Source of the DNA: Polyangiaceae bacterium
GTDB lineage: Bacteria; Myxococcota_A; Polyangia; Polyangiales; Polyangiaceae
Reading direction: 5' to 3'
DNA: 64,000 bases
Assembly (NCBI GenBank): GCA_041389725.1
Contig: JAWKRG010000002.1
Coordinates: forward strand, 124,001-188,000
The notes beneath the pieces were generated by a model. It saw only the letters and a program-made list of their open reading frames with translations, made no database searches and was not told where the DNA came from. The translations under genes were made by a program, and so were the position numbers. Below are positions 56,605-64,000 of the stretch, one piece after another. Position 1 is the first letter of the stretch. Each line of letters starts with the position of its first letter.

Positions 56605-57983
56605 GGTGCACCTCCGTTCGAAGAGGCGTCGAACACGTAGCTGGCTCGCACCAAGGTCTGCGCGTCGAGCGCCGCGTAGGGTGACTGCGCAACCGACGCG
56701 CCCCAGAGCAAGTTCAGAGAGCGACTGACGTCATAACCCAAGCTGCCGGCGTAGACGGTCGAGGTCTGGCGGCTCTGGATCTCTTCGTCGTAGAAGAAGG
56801 CGTGAGCTTCCAGCGTGCCTCGCAGCGCACGCACCAGTTGCTGACTGAGGGTGGCCCGCATGGCGTGGTAGCCATTGCGCGCCGCCACGAGCCGCGTGTA
56901 GCCGATGCCAATCACGGTGGTTTTGGCGGCATCGGGGATCAGTCGGGCACCGACTTGACCTCGCGCGCCGCGCTCACTGGCGTCGTAGAAGTTCACCCAG
57001 CTACCGCCGTCCAAGCTCAGACCGCGCATGGGTCGCACCGTGAGCCGGCCGCCCACTTCATCGTAGGCATCCGTGGAAAACACGCTGAGCACGCTCTGCC
57101 GACTCAGGTAGAGCGATGGCACCGCGTGCAGATACTCCGCAGCAAAGTCCACGTTGTGGGTGGCCGCGAAATCCGCCCACAGTCGAGCATCCGCGACGTC
57201 CGTCGCGTCCAGGTCGAATACCGCGGCACCTACCAGACTCAGGTCCTTGATGGCGTCCAGTCGCCCATCCGCACCAAGGTTGCGATGGGCCAGCTCGTCG
57301 GCCTCGTGCTGCTCGTGAAAAGAAACGCCAATTCCCGCCTTGGAGCTGCGATAGCCGATGCGAGCTCCGGCCAGGCGATAGCCCGTGCGGTTGGGCTCGG
57401 GCAGCACATTCGGGTCGCGAAGCAAGGAGTCCTGCGCGGCCCCCAAGTGGTGATAGCCGGGACGACCATCGAAGCGCGGCAACGCGGTCAGCCCACCATA
57501 GCCCTCGATCTCCAAGCCAGCAGCGAGCCTGAGGCCCAAGCTCAAGCCATCGAAGCGCACGTAGCGCGCGGCGCCACCCGCACGAACCTGACGCCCTAGG
57601 CGCAGCTGGAATCCACCCTGTCGATAGCCAACGTTCGCAGTCTGCACGTCGCCGTCCAAGCGGCGTTCCAGATCCACGTCCGTCGGCCACACCCGACCAA
57701 AGGCGGAGAGTTCGACATCGATGGCATCCTTCTGCCAACCCGTGTCCAGATCGCGCACCCGCAGTTGAAGATACTGATGGATGGGCAACGCAGTGTCGGT
57801 CTCGACGATGCTTCCTGCTGCGCCGGGCAACAGCGCCCGACGAAACACCTCGACGTAGGTCTCGCCGTACGCGGTGAATTCGTAGCGATCCCCGGGCGCA
57901 TCTTCCTTCGCCTCGGCCGCGCGCGCGATGGCTCCGTGGCTCAACGCGAGGAGCCCGAGCGCCGCCAAAGGGAGAGGCCGCAT
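56601..57983 (-). CDS. Outer-membrane beta-barrel porin of the porin-cytochrome conduit
   Basis: 460 residues from the ATG at 57983. A signal peptide (PLAALGLLALSHGAIARA) precedes a chain of alternating-residue beta strands ended by aromatic residues (YEFTAYGETYVEVF, YLQLRVRDLDTGW, FQLRLGRQVRAGG, LVRASYVFDAS), about 18-20 strands by eye; no heme motif. Length and context match porins of porin-cytochrome complexes such as OmbB. It is the first gene of an operon with two multiheme lipoproteins and overlaps the next by 4 bases. It should sheathe the cytochromes through the outer membrane. Confidence 0.83.
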   Translation of the reverse strand: MRPLPLAALGLLALSHGAIARAAEAKEDAPGDRYEFTAYGETYVEVFRRALLPGAAGSIVETDTALPIHQYLQLRVRDLDTGWQKDAIDVELSAFGRVWPTDVDLERRLDGDVQTANVGYRQGGFQLRLGRQVRAGGAARYVRFDGLSLGLRLAAGLEIEGYGGLTALPRFDGRPGYHHLGAAQDSLLRDPNVLPEPNRTGYRLAGARIGYRSSKAGIGVSFHEQHEADELAHRNLGADGRLDAIKDLSLVGAAVFDLDATDVADARLWADFAATHNVDFAAEYLHAVPSLYLSRQSVLSVFSTDAYDEVGGRLTVRPMRGLSLDGGSWVNFYDASERGARGQVGARLIPDAAKTTVIGIGYTRLVAARNGYHAMRATLSQQLVRALRGTLEAHAFFYDEEIQSRQTSTVYAGSLGYDVSRSLNLLWGASVAQSPYAALDAQTLVRASYVFDASSNGGAP

Positions 57984-58193
57984 GGCAGAATCAATACTCG
58001 AACCGGAGCGCGGCGGCGCGCTGAAATTTTTGCGCGTTTTGTGCCCGTTTCGCCGGGTCACGGCCCTCCCAGACGCCACCGCTGCGTGCAGACTGCCCAC
58101 CTCGCCGCCAAAGCTGCTAACAAGCCCGGGAAAGCTTCCCAGGCCCCGCCGCCCGCCCGGCGCCGCGAGGCTGGTAACGAGGAGAACACCCCG

Positions 58194-59039
58194 ATGAACT
58201 ACCGTGCCTACGCCCTGCCGTGCCTCGCATGCTGCCTCGCTTCAGCGCTCGCTGCCTGCGCCAAGAACGACCCGAGCGTGACCCGGGAGGGCCCCGCGGC
58301 CAGTGCAAGCGTGAAGGAGTACGACGAGAGCCCCCGTCCGGCCACCGGCGCGACGGAGACGCAAGTGAGCGGCAAGATCGTCGAGGTCTTGGCACACCCG
58401 AGCTACAGCTATCTGTTGCTCGACACGGGTAGCGAAAAGGTGTGGACCGCCGTTCCGCGGGCAGAAGTGAAGGTGGGGGACCAAGTCACCGTGGAGCGCG
58501 CGATCCTGATGCAGGGCTACCGCAGCGCGTCCCTCAAGCGCGACTTCGAGAAGGTGTACTTCGGCACCCTCAAGGGACACAAAGGGATCTCCAACGCGCT
58601 GACGGGCGGGCACGCCGCGTCGCCTCATGGCTCCGGCGCTCCGATGCCGTCAGGCTCCGTGCCCACGCCGAGCTTGGACGTGAAGGACGTCAAGGTCGCC
58701 AAGGTCGCGGGTGCGAACGGCTACACCGTGAGCGAGGTCATCACTGGTGTCGATAAGCTGACGACCAAGCCGGCGAGCGTTCGCGGCATCGTGGTGAAGT
58801 TCAATCCAGGAATCATGGGCAAGAACTGGCTGCATTTGCAGGACGGCAGCGGCAGCGCGGCTGACAAGAGCAACGATCTTGCGGTGACTCTGCCCGCTGA
58901 CCAACGCGCCGCGCGGGGAGACACGGTCGTCGTGCACGGCAAGGTGTTGAAGGACCAGGACGTCGGCGGCGGCTATCGCTTTTCCGTCTTGCTCGAGGGT
59001 GAGCGGGTAGAAGTCGAGAAGACGAAGGCCGCAAAGTAG
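58194..59039 (+). CDS. Lipoprotein with two OB-fold-like domains, right border of the cytochrome block
   Basis: 281 residues from the ATG at 58194, with GAGGAG upstream. Lipobox ALAAC (Cys22). Domain 1 (about 55-130: SGKIVEVLAHPSYSYLLLDTG, VWTAVPRAEVKVGD, FEKVYFGTLKG) is a clear relative of the C-terminal domain of the protein at 32643-33158. Domain 2 (about 160-275: VRGIVVKFNPGIMGKNWLHLQDG, GDTVVVHGKVL) is a second OB-type barrel like those of the GW/tRNA-anti group. Divergent from the porin operon across 210 bp. A part in cytochrome maturation or stability is inference. Confidence 0.75.
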   Translation: MNYRAYALPCLACCLASALAACAKNDPSVTREGPAASASVKEYDESPRPATGATETQVSGKIVEVLAHPSYSYLLLDTGSEKVWTAVPRAEVKVGDQVTVERAILMQGYRSASLKRDFEKVYFGTLKGHKGISNALTGGHAASPHGSGAPMPSGSVPTPSLDVKDVKVAKVAGANGYTVSEVITGVDKLTTKPASVRGIVVKFNPGIMGKNWLHLQDGSGSAADKSNDLAVTLPADQRAARGDTVVVHGKVLKDQDVGGGYRFSVLLEGERVEVEKTKAAK

Positions 59040-59115
59040 TCTCCGCTCGAGTCAGATCTGCCCGACCGGGCGAAACGGCGACCGAGCCCGCGCGGAGAGC
59101 AGGCCCGAGTCGGGG

Positions 59116-59727
59116 CTAGTGAATCCGGGGCAGCACGGGCAATGCGGCCACGATGTCCGCTTCGGCCGCGGACAGCTCTTCGAGGCGAGCCTTCGCCGTC
59201 TCGCCGAAACGCTCCGTCGCCAAATGCACGAAGAGCGCCGCGTGTCCGGCCTCGCTGCTTTCCAGGTGCCCGAACCAATCCGCCACTTCCGTCTGGCCTC
59301 GTCGCTCGAGCTCCCTTCGCAACAGTCGAAAGCGCTCACAGGAACGCGCCTCGATCAGGGCGCAGACGAGTAGCCGGTCCAGCTTGCGCAGCTCGTTGGG
59401 CTGGCGCACCAGCGTCAGCAGCCCACGCACGTAGGGGTCGCCAGCGTCGCGGGGTAGCGCCACTCCGCGTGCATGAAGGCGTTCATGCACCTGACGAAAG
59501 TGGCCGATTTCTTCCTCCGCCAGCCGAGCCAAGGCAAACACGAGTCCGCCGTCGCCAGGGTAGTCGTTGATCAGCGCCAGGGCGCTCGCGCCTGCCTTCT
59601 TCTCGCAGTGCGCATGGTCGGCCAAGGTTGCGTCGAGATCGTCGGCGGCCACCGCGGCCCACTCCGAGCGGGTCGCCGACTTGAGCATGCTCTCGGCGCG
59701 ATGCGCAGAAACCGTCGACGTGGTCAC
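59116..59727 (-). CDS. miaE: tRNA-(ms2io6A)-hydroxylase family protein
   Basis: 203 residues. A ferritin-like four-helix bundle with the di-iron ligands in LADHAHCEKKAGASAL (helix 1), LARLAEEEIGHFRQVHE (helix 2: E and ExxH), CALIEARSCERF (helix 3) and HLESSEAGHAALF (helix 4: ExxxxH). MiaE hydroxylates 2-methylthio-N6-isopentenyladenosine at position 37 of tRNA. All ligand positions look intact. No MiaA or MiaB in the window. It lies 4 bases after the LNS2-like gene on the same strand. Confidence 0.88.
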   Translation of the reverse strand: MTTSTVSAHRAESMLKSATRSEWAAVAADDLDATLADHAHCEKKAGASALALINDYPGDGGLVFALARLAEEEIGHFRQVHERLHARGVALPRDAGDPYVRGLLTLVRQPNELRKLDRLLVCALIEARSCERFRLLRRELERRGQTEVADWFGHLESSEAGHAALFVHLATERFGETAKARLEELSAAEADIVAALPVLPRIH

Positions 59728-59731
59728 GGGA

Positions 59732-60955
59732 TCAAGGGCAGAGGTTCGGCAGCGCGCCGAACTCGCCGAGTAGCTCGGTGTAGGCTTCGATGCGCCGCGA
59801 GCCGTGGGCGGAGTCCGTGTACTGGTACATGACGCGATTGGCGGCGGGCGAGATGTTGCCCAGGAAGAACGCCTCGGCGTCGGAGTCGGTGTTGCCGAAG
59901 CCGTAGTCGACGTGCATGCCCGCGCCAGTCAGGGCGTCGATCTCCGGGCGCTTGAAACCAACGGCCGCGGCACCGAGAGCACCGAGACCCGTGGTAGTGC
60001 GCACCACGCCCAAGGGATAACCGTGCTTCTTGATGAACTCGCGGGTGCGCCCGACGAGGAACTCGGGGCGCGCGGTGAGGTACATCGGGCGAATGCCGCG
60101 CTGGGCAAGGAGCGTCAGCGCCTGCGGTGCGTCTGTGTTCGAGTCCGACACGCTACCCGTCAACAGCGCACCGTACTCCTCGGTCTCCTTGGTGGTCAGT
60201 GTACCGTCCACGTCCGTCACGAAGTAGTGCGTGCCGGCCGGAACTACCTCGATGTAGAGGTCTGCGCCGGAGAGGTCCCCTGCCACGACCAAGCGGAAGC
60301 GATGCCGACCGATGCCCAGCTTCTTGGCCGCCGAGATCTGGTAATAGACGCGCCCGCCGCTGTCGGTGACGCCGTAGACCGTGGGATGGGTGTTGTCCTG
60401 GGGTGTGGTGAGGGCCGTGCCCAGCTTTTCCCAGTTCGTGCCGCAGTCGCGGTTGAGCCAGATGTCGACTTCTTCACCCTTCAGGTCTTTGTCGATCACG
60501 CCATAGGCGAACTTGCCGATCACCCACTGCTCATCGCTCTCCCGCAAAATCAGATCGCGTCCGCGGTGATTGTCGAACCCGCTGGCGACGATGAGCGTCG
60601 AGGCAACGGTGTTCTTCCAGCTGCGCTTCGGGCCCACGTTGGGCAGCGCGGCGTCGCAGGCGGGCATCGGCGCGCAACTCGAAGTACCGCCCCCCGCGCC
60701 GCTTTGACCCGCCCCCCCGCCACTGGCGCCCACGCCACCGCTGCCGCCCACGCCACCGTTCGCGCCTTGGGCTCCAAAGCCGGCGAAGCCACCAACTGCG
60801 CCGCCTCCACCGCTACCGCCGGACGTGGTTCCGCCGACGGAGCTTCCTCCGCCCACGGGGGTATAGCCCTCACTCTCGTTGCCTGCCCCACAGCCAAAAG
60901 TGGCGAGTACGACCCCCAGCCCGAATATGAGTCGATTGTGCACACAAGCCTCCAA
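59732..60955 (-). CDS. Lipoprotein with LNS2/HAD-like phosphatase domain
   Basis: 407 residues. Lipobox TFGC, a Gly/Ser linker of about 70 residues, then a beta domain (about 105-235) and a C-terminal HAD-type domain. The HAD motif I is VTDVDGTLTTKE (DxDGT), and motif II/III features are YLTARPEF and the region GFGNTDSDAEAF. This matches the LNS2 domain of lipin/Nir2-like proteins, which occurs in bacteria as secreted or lipid-anchored forms. It may bind phosphatidic acid or dephosphorylate it; the first Asp and second Asp (DVD) are present. Confidence 0.78.
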   Translation of the reverse strand: MEACVHNRLIFGLGVVLATFGCGAGNESEGYTPVGGGSSVGGTTSGGSGGGGAVGGFAGFGAQGANGGVGGSGGVGASGGGAGQSGAGGGTSSCAPMPACDAALPNVGPKRSWKNTVASTLIVASGFDNHRGRDLILRESDEQWVIGKFAYGVIDKDLKGEEVDIWLNRDCGTNWEKLGTALTTPQDNTHPTVYGVTDSGGRVYYQISAAKKLGIGRHRFRLVVAGDLSGADLYIEVVPAGTHYFVTDVDGTLTTKETEEYGALLTGSVSDSNTDAPQALTLLAQRGIRPMYLTARPEFLVGRTREFIKKHGYPLGVVRTTTGLGALGAAAVGFKRPEIDALTGAGMHVDYGFGNTDSDAEAFFLGNISPAANRVMYQYTDSAHGSRRIEAYTELLGEFGALPNLCP

Positions 60956-61139
60956 GAGTGACAGGAGTGTAGCTCACTCGTGTCACGGACGCGGGCACAA
61001 TCTTCCGGTGCGACCCGGGTGCACATTTCAACTCGGAACGGATCCGCTACATTTCGCGTGATGCTTTGGCGAAGCGCACCTCGTCCTACCCCACCGCGCG
61101 AGCGCGTTTCGTCGCGTCCATCACGCGCGTGCATCACGG

Positions 61140-61247
61140 CGTCGCGCCCTCGCATGTTCGTCAGGTCGTCGCGCTCTCGCATGTTCTTCACCTCGCCGTG
61201 CCCTCGCATGTCCGTCAAGTTGCCACGCTCTCGCGCGCGGCTCGTCG
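61140..61247 (+). repeat. 27-bp tandem repeat overlapping the esterase start
   Basis: Four degenerate 27-bp units starting at 61140, 61167, 61194 and 61221, each with the core C(C/T)CTCGCATGT. They are in frame and give nine-residue repeats (SRPRMFVRS, SRSRMFFTS, PCPRMSVKL). Three of them contain an ATG that could start the gene. Confidence 0.75.
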
Positions 61248-62017
61248 CCATCGCGATGCTCGTCGTGCTGTTTGCATGGTCCTGCGATCGCCCGCGCGAA
61301 CCCGACGCGCGCCGCGCGCGAGATCCGAGGCCACCGCCGTCTGCGAGCGCTGGCACGGCGCCACTCGTCGCGCCGTCCCTAGACGCCGTGGTGCGGCTGA
61401 CTGCCGGCGCCGGCGCCACTGACGAGCTCCCGCTCATCGTCGCCCTTCACGGCTTGGGCGACACGCCGGAGAGCTTTGGCCAGCTCTTCCGTGAATTCCC
61501 GAGCCCAGCGCGGGTCGTGATGCTTCGCGCACCAGCGGCGTACGGCAGCGGGTTCTCGTGGTTCCCCTATCGCCCCGACGCCACGGATGCCGAGCGAGCA
61601 GCGGCCTTTGCGCCTCCGGCCAAGCGCGTCGCTGAGACGATCGCCGTGTTGGAGCAGCGCTATCCGACCCACGGCAAGGCGATTCTCACCGGCTTTTCCC
61701 AGGGCGGCATGTTGAGCTTCACGGTGGCCGCGCAGCACCCGAGGCGAATCGCAGCAGCGTTCCCTCTGGGCGGCTTGATGCCGCCGCAACTACTTCCGTC
61801 GACGAAGTCTGCTGAGCTGCCCCACGTGGTCGCACTCCACGGACAAGTGGATGACCGCGTGTCCCCCACTGCCGCGAAGAGCGCGGTGGATGCGCTGAAA
61901 AGCCGCGGCTACGACGCGCGATTCCAGGCCTTTCCAGCCGTGGGGCACAGCATCAGCGCGGAGATGCGCGTGCGCCTGTTCGAGCTGATCCAAGCGGAGA
62001 TCGAGCGACAGCGCTGA
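61208..62017 (+). CDS. Carboxylesterase/phospholipase-type lipoprotein (alpha/beta hydrolase)
   Basis: 269 residues from the ATG at 61208, chosen because it directly precedes the lipoprotein signal (LVAIAMLVVLFAWSC); ATGs at 61154 and 61181 in the upstream repeats are possible. The hydrolase shows the oxyanion segment VALHGLGDTPESF, the nucleophile elbow GFSQGG, an acid in GQVDDRV and the final His in VGHSIS. Motifs fit the carboxylesterase 2 (EstB/lysophospholipase) family. Anchored in the envelope, so probably hydrolyses extracellular esters. Monocistronic. Confidence 0.82.
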   Translation: MSVKLPRSRARLVAIAMLVVLFAWSCDRPREPDARRARDPRPPPSASAGTAPLVAPSLDAVVRLTAGAGATDELPLIVALHGLGDTPESFGQLFREFPSPARVVMLRAPAAYGSGFSWFPYRPDATDAERAAAFAPPAKRVAETIAVLEQRYPTHGKAILTGFSQGGMLSFTVAAQHPRRIAAAFPLGGLMPPQLLPSTKSAELPHVVALHGQVDDRVSPTAAKSAVDALKSRGYDARFQAFPAVGHSISAEMRVRLFELIQAEIERQR

Positions 62018-62171
62018 GCGCGAGGCAGCGCCGTCCACACGCGTGCCGCAGCTGGACAGCGTGGCGCTGGGTTGTTATGTCCCAAGCGAGAGCTGTCGTC
62101 TGCGCGTAGCGCAAATCTGCGGCAGCTCCTGACGTGACGCGAGAGTAGCGAACACGGGAGGACCTTCATTC

Positions 62172-63944
62172 GTGTGTGGCATTTGCGGAGAAGTGCGGTT
62201 CGATGGAAAGCAGGCTTCGATGGCCAGCCTGCAGCGCATGATGGACGTGCTGGCTGCGCGTGGGCCCGACGCTTCGGGAGCTGCCGTGTATGGCGCAACG
62301 GGCCTCGGTCACCGGCGCCTCAAGATCATCGATCTGAGCGACCGTGCACGACAGCCGATGCTGGACTCCGAGCTCGGGCTCACCGTCGTCTTCAACGGCG
62401 CCATCTACAACTACCGTGAGCTGCGTGAGGAGCTCCAGGCCAAGGGCTATCGCTTCTTTTCCAGCGGCGACACGGAAGTCGTCCTCAAGGCCTATCACGC
62501 CTACGGTTCCGCCTGCGTGGAGCGCCTCAACGGCATGTTCGCCTTCGCAGTGCTCGAGCGCGACAGCGGTCGGCTCTTTCTGGCCCGCGATCGCCTGGGC
62601 ATCAAGCCGCTCTACCTGGCGGAAAGCAGCGAAGCCCTCCGCTTTGCCTCTTCTTTGCCGGCGCTGCTCGCGGCAGGCAACGTGGACACCGCCGTCGACG
62701 CCGTCGCTCTGCACCACTACCTCAGCTTTCACTCGGTCGTGCCGGCGCCGCGCACCCTGCTCCGGGGCGTGCGCAAGTTGGAACCCGGAACGTGGCTGAG
62801 CCTGGAGGCCGACGGGCGCAAGGAAAGCAAGCGCTACTGGCAGCCCAGCTTCGACCCGGATCCCGCGCAGGCGGCCACGAGCTTCGAGGCTTGGCAGGAG
62901 CGCGTGCTCGACGCTTTGCGCACGTCGGTCAAGCGGCGCCTCGTCGCGGACGTGCCCGTCGGAGTGTTGCTGTCCGGCGGGCTGGATTCCAGCCTGGTGG
63001 TCGGCTTGCTGGCCGAGGCGGGACAGCACGGACTCGAGACCTTTTCCATCGGCTTCGAGACCGTCGGCAGCGAATTGGGCGACGAGTTCCGCTACTCCGA
63101 CATCGTCGCGCAGCACTTCGGCACCAAGCACCACAAGCTCTTCGTGGACTCCTCGCGCGCGCTGCCCAACTTGCAGCGTTGCATTCGTCAAATGAGCGAG
63201 CCGATGGTGAGCCACGACAACATCGGCTTCTACCTGCTTTCCGAGGAAGTGAAGAAGCACGTGAAGGTCGTGCAAAGCGGACAAGGCGCAGACGAAATCT
63301 TCGCTGGCTACCATTGGTACCCACCGCTGATGGAGAGCCGCGACGCCGTTGCGGACTATGCGCGCGTCTTCTTCGATCGCGACCAGCAAGAGATGGCTGG
63401 CTTGCTCGCGCCTGCGCTCGTGAGCGAGGACTTCAGCCGGCAGTTCGTCAGCGAGCACTTCGCCACGCCGGGCGCGGCGGCGGCGGTAGACAAGGCACTC
63501 CGCCTCGATACCAGCGTCATGTTGGTGGAAGATCCGGTCAAGCGTGTCGACAACATGACCATGGCCTTCGGACTGGAAGCGCGCGTGCCGTTCCTCGACC
63601 ACGAGTTGGTGGAGCTGGCCGCCAGAGTGCCAGCGCGCTTCAAAGTGGGCGGCGGCGGAAAGCACGTGCTGAAAGAGGCGGCTCGTCGAGTGATCCCCGC
63701 GGCGGTCATCGACCGACCCAAGGGCTACTTTCCGGTGCCGGCGCTGAAGTACTTGCGCGGCCCGTTCCTCGAGCTGGTGCGGGACGCCCTGAGCAGCGAG
63801 CGGTTCAAAGCGCGGGGCTGGTTCCAGCAGGGCGCAGTGGACCAGATGTTCCGCGCGCCGGACGAACAGATCACGCCCCTCGGCGGCTCCAAGCTATGGC
63901 AGCTGGCGTTGCTCGAGCTCTGGCTTCAAACGCAAGGGGCATGA
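62172..63944 (+). CDS. asnB: Asparagine-synthase-family amidotransferase, probably N-acetylglutaminylglutamine type
   Basis: 590 residues with a GTG start at 62172 that puts the catalytic Cys at position 2 (MCGICGEVRF), as required for class II glutamine amidotransferases. The glutaminase half shows RGPDASG and VFNGAIYNYRELR; the synthetase half has the PPi loop SGGLDSS (268-274) and later DNMTMAFGLEARVPFLDHE. Length and the sequence LGHRRLKIIDLS and FSSGDTEVVLKAYHAYG resemble the AsnB paralogue that acts in synthesis of the osmoprotectant N-acetylglutaminylglutamine amide. The neighbouring partner genes would lie beyond the window. Confidence 0.85.
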   Translation: MCGICGEVRFDGKQASMASLQRMMDVLAARGPDASGAAVYGATGLGHRRLKIIDLSDRARQPMLDSELGLTVVFNGAIYNYRELREELQAKGYRFFSSGDTEVVLKAYHAYGSACVERLNGMFAFAVLERDSGRLFLARDRLGIKPLYLAESSEALRFASSLPALLAAGNVDTAVDAVALHHYLSFHSVVPAPRTLLRGVRKLEPGTWLSLEADGRKESKRYWQPSFDPDPAQAATSFEAWQERVLDALRTSVKRRLVADVPVGVLLSGGLDSSLVVGLLAEAGQHGLETFSIGFETVGSELGDEFRYSDIVAQHFGTKHHKLFVDSSRALPNLQRCIRQMSEPMVSHDNIGFYLLSEEVKKHVKVVQSGQGADEIFAGYHWYPPLMESRDAVADYARVFFDRDQQEMAGLLAPALVSEDFSRQFVSEHFATPGAAAAVDKALRLDTSVMLVEDPVKRVDNMTMAFGLEARVPFLDHELVELAARVPARFKVGGGGKHVLKEAARRVIPAAVIDRPKGYFPVPALKYLRGPFLELVRDALSSERFKARGWFQQGAVDQMFRAPDEQITPLGGSKLWQLALLELWLQTQGA

Positions 63945-63948
63945 CCGA

Positions 63949-64000
63949 GTGAAGAACGACCCTCGCCGTCGCGCACCAGACCCTCGTGTCGATCGAGACG
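63949..64000 (+). CDS. Possible start of a downstream gene (3' truncated)
   Basis: GTG at 63949, 4 bases after the asnB stop, opens a frame without stop to the window edge (MKNDPRRRAPDPRVDRD). In N-acetylglutaminylglutamine loci the next gene encodes a GNAT/ATP-grasp ligase, and its position would fit, but 17 residues are too few to recognise anything. Confidence 0.3.
   Translation, partial: MKNDPRRRAPDPRVDRD

Noticed and set aside
62166..63665. 499-residue minus-strand frame opposite asnB
   Set aside because: Antisense shadow of a highly conserved enzyme; composition is His/Glu/Val-rich without motifs.

Overview
GC-rich, densely coding 64 kb from a Myxococcota (myxobacterial-type) chromosome. 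The assignment is an inference from a C-terminal MYXO-CTERM-like sorting tail (first gene), an AgmX/PglI-type C-terminal domain, a membrane-anchored Hanks-type kinase, several lipoproteins with Gly/Ser-rich linkers behind the lipobox, and many ATGA stop/start overlaps. No rRNA, tRNA, CRISPR array or prophage was seen. A REP-associated (RAYT, HUH/Y1) transposase element and at least one MITE-like element are present.

Layout. 1-32.5 kb is mostly metabolism and envelope: GpsA-like dehydrogenase, two POT-family transporters, CBS protein plus GH57 glycosidase, FGGY kinase plus rhomboid-TPR protein, ArsR-type regulator with two matching operators, a Tat/lipobox beta-helix protein, pyrophosphatase, acyl-CoA ligase plus methyltransferase, Ser/Thr kinase, fatty-acid hydroxylase, a cyclic-nucleotide-domain/uridine-kinase fusion, SCP2-type thiolase, GluQ-RS plus an exported archaemetzincin-like protease, and several lipoproteins. 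59.1-64 kb returns to ordinary genes: MiaE, an LNS2-like lipoprotein, a carboxylesterase lipoprotein and an AsnB-family amidotransferase probably of the N-acetylglutaminylglutamine osmolyte type.

The centrepiece is 32.6-59.0 kb, a block with about 132 c-type heme-binding motifs that looks like an extracellular electron transfer (EET) apparatus. Inner-membrane quinol-side modules: an NrfD-type membrane protein with a Tat FeS protein and a tetraheme lipoprotein (minus strand); a Rieske protein with a one-piece cytochrome b and a 9-heme cytochrome (plus strand); an ImcH-like NapC/NirT cytochrome next to a CbcL-like cytochrome c/b fusion. Candidate periplasmic wires: two 726-residue, 34-heme, membrane-anchored paralogues. 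Outer membrane: an operon of beta-barrel porin, 12-heme lipoprotein and 15-heme lipoprotein, i.e. a porin-cytochrome conduit. A separate lipoprotein joins a collagen-like Gly-X-Y stalk to six heme motifs. OB-fold-like exported proteins stand at both ends of the block. An FNR-like palindrome lies between the two divergent inner-membrane operons. No cytochrome c maturation genes are in the window.

Most notable details: the cytochrome b has Leu where the second helix-B heme histidine belongs; the FeS protein has Asn for one cluster cysteine; the 15-heme lipoprotein is three copies of a five-heme module; the RAYT gene is bracketed by five-copy 15-bp arrays in inverted orientation; a POT transporter carries a zinc-ribbon-like CxxC-x12-CxxC in its central loop. 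Functional assignments in the EET block rest on motif and architecture recognition only; no alignment or search was run.
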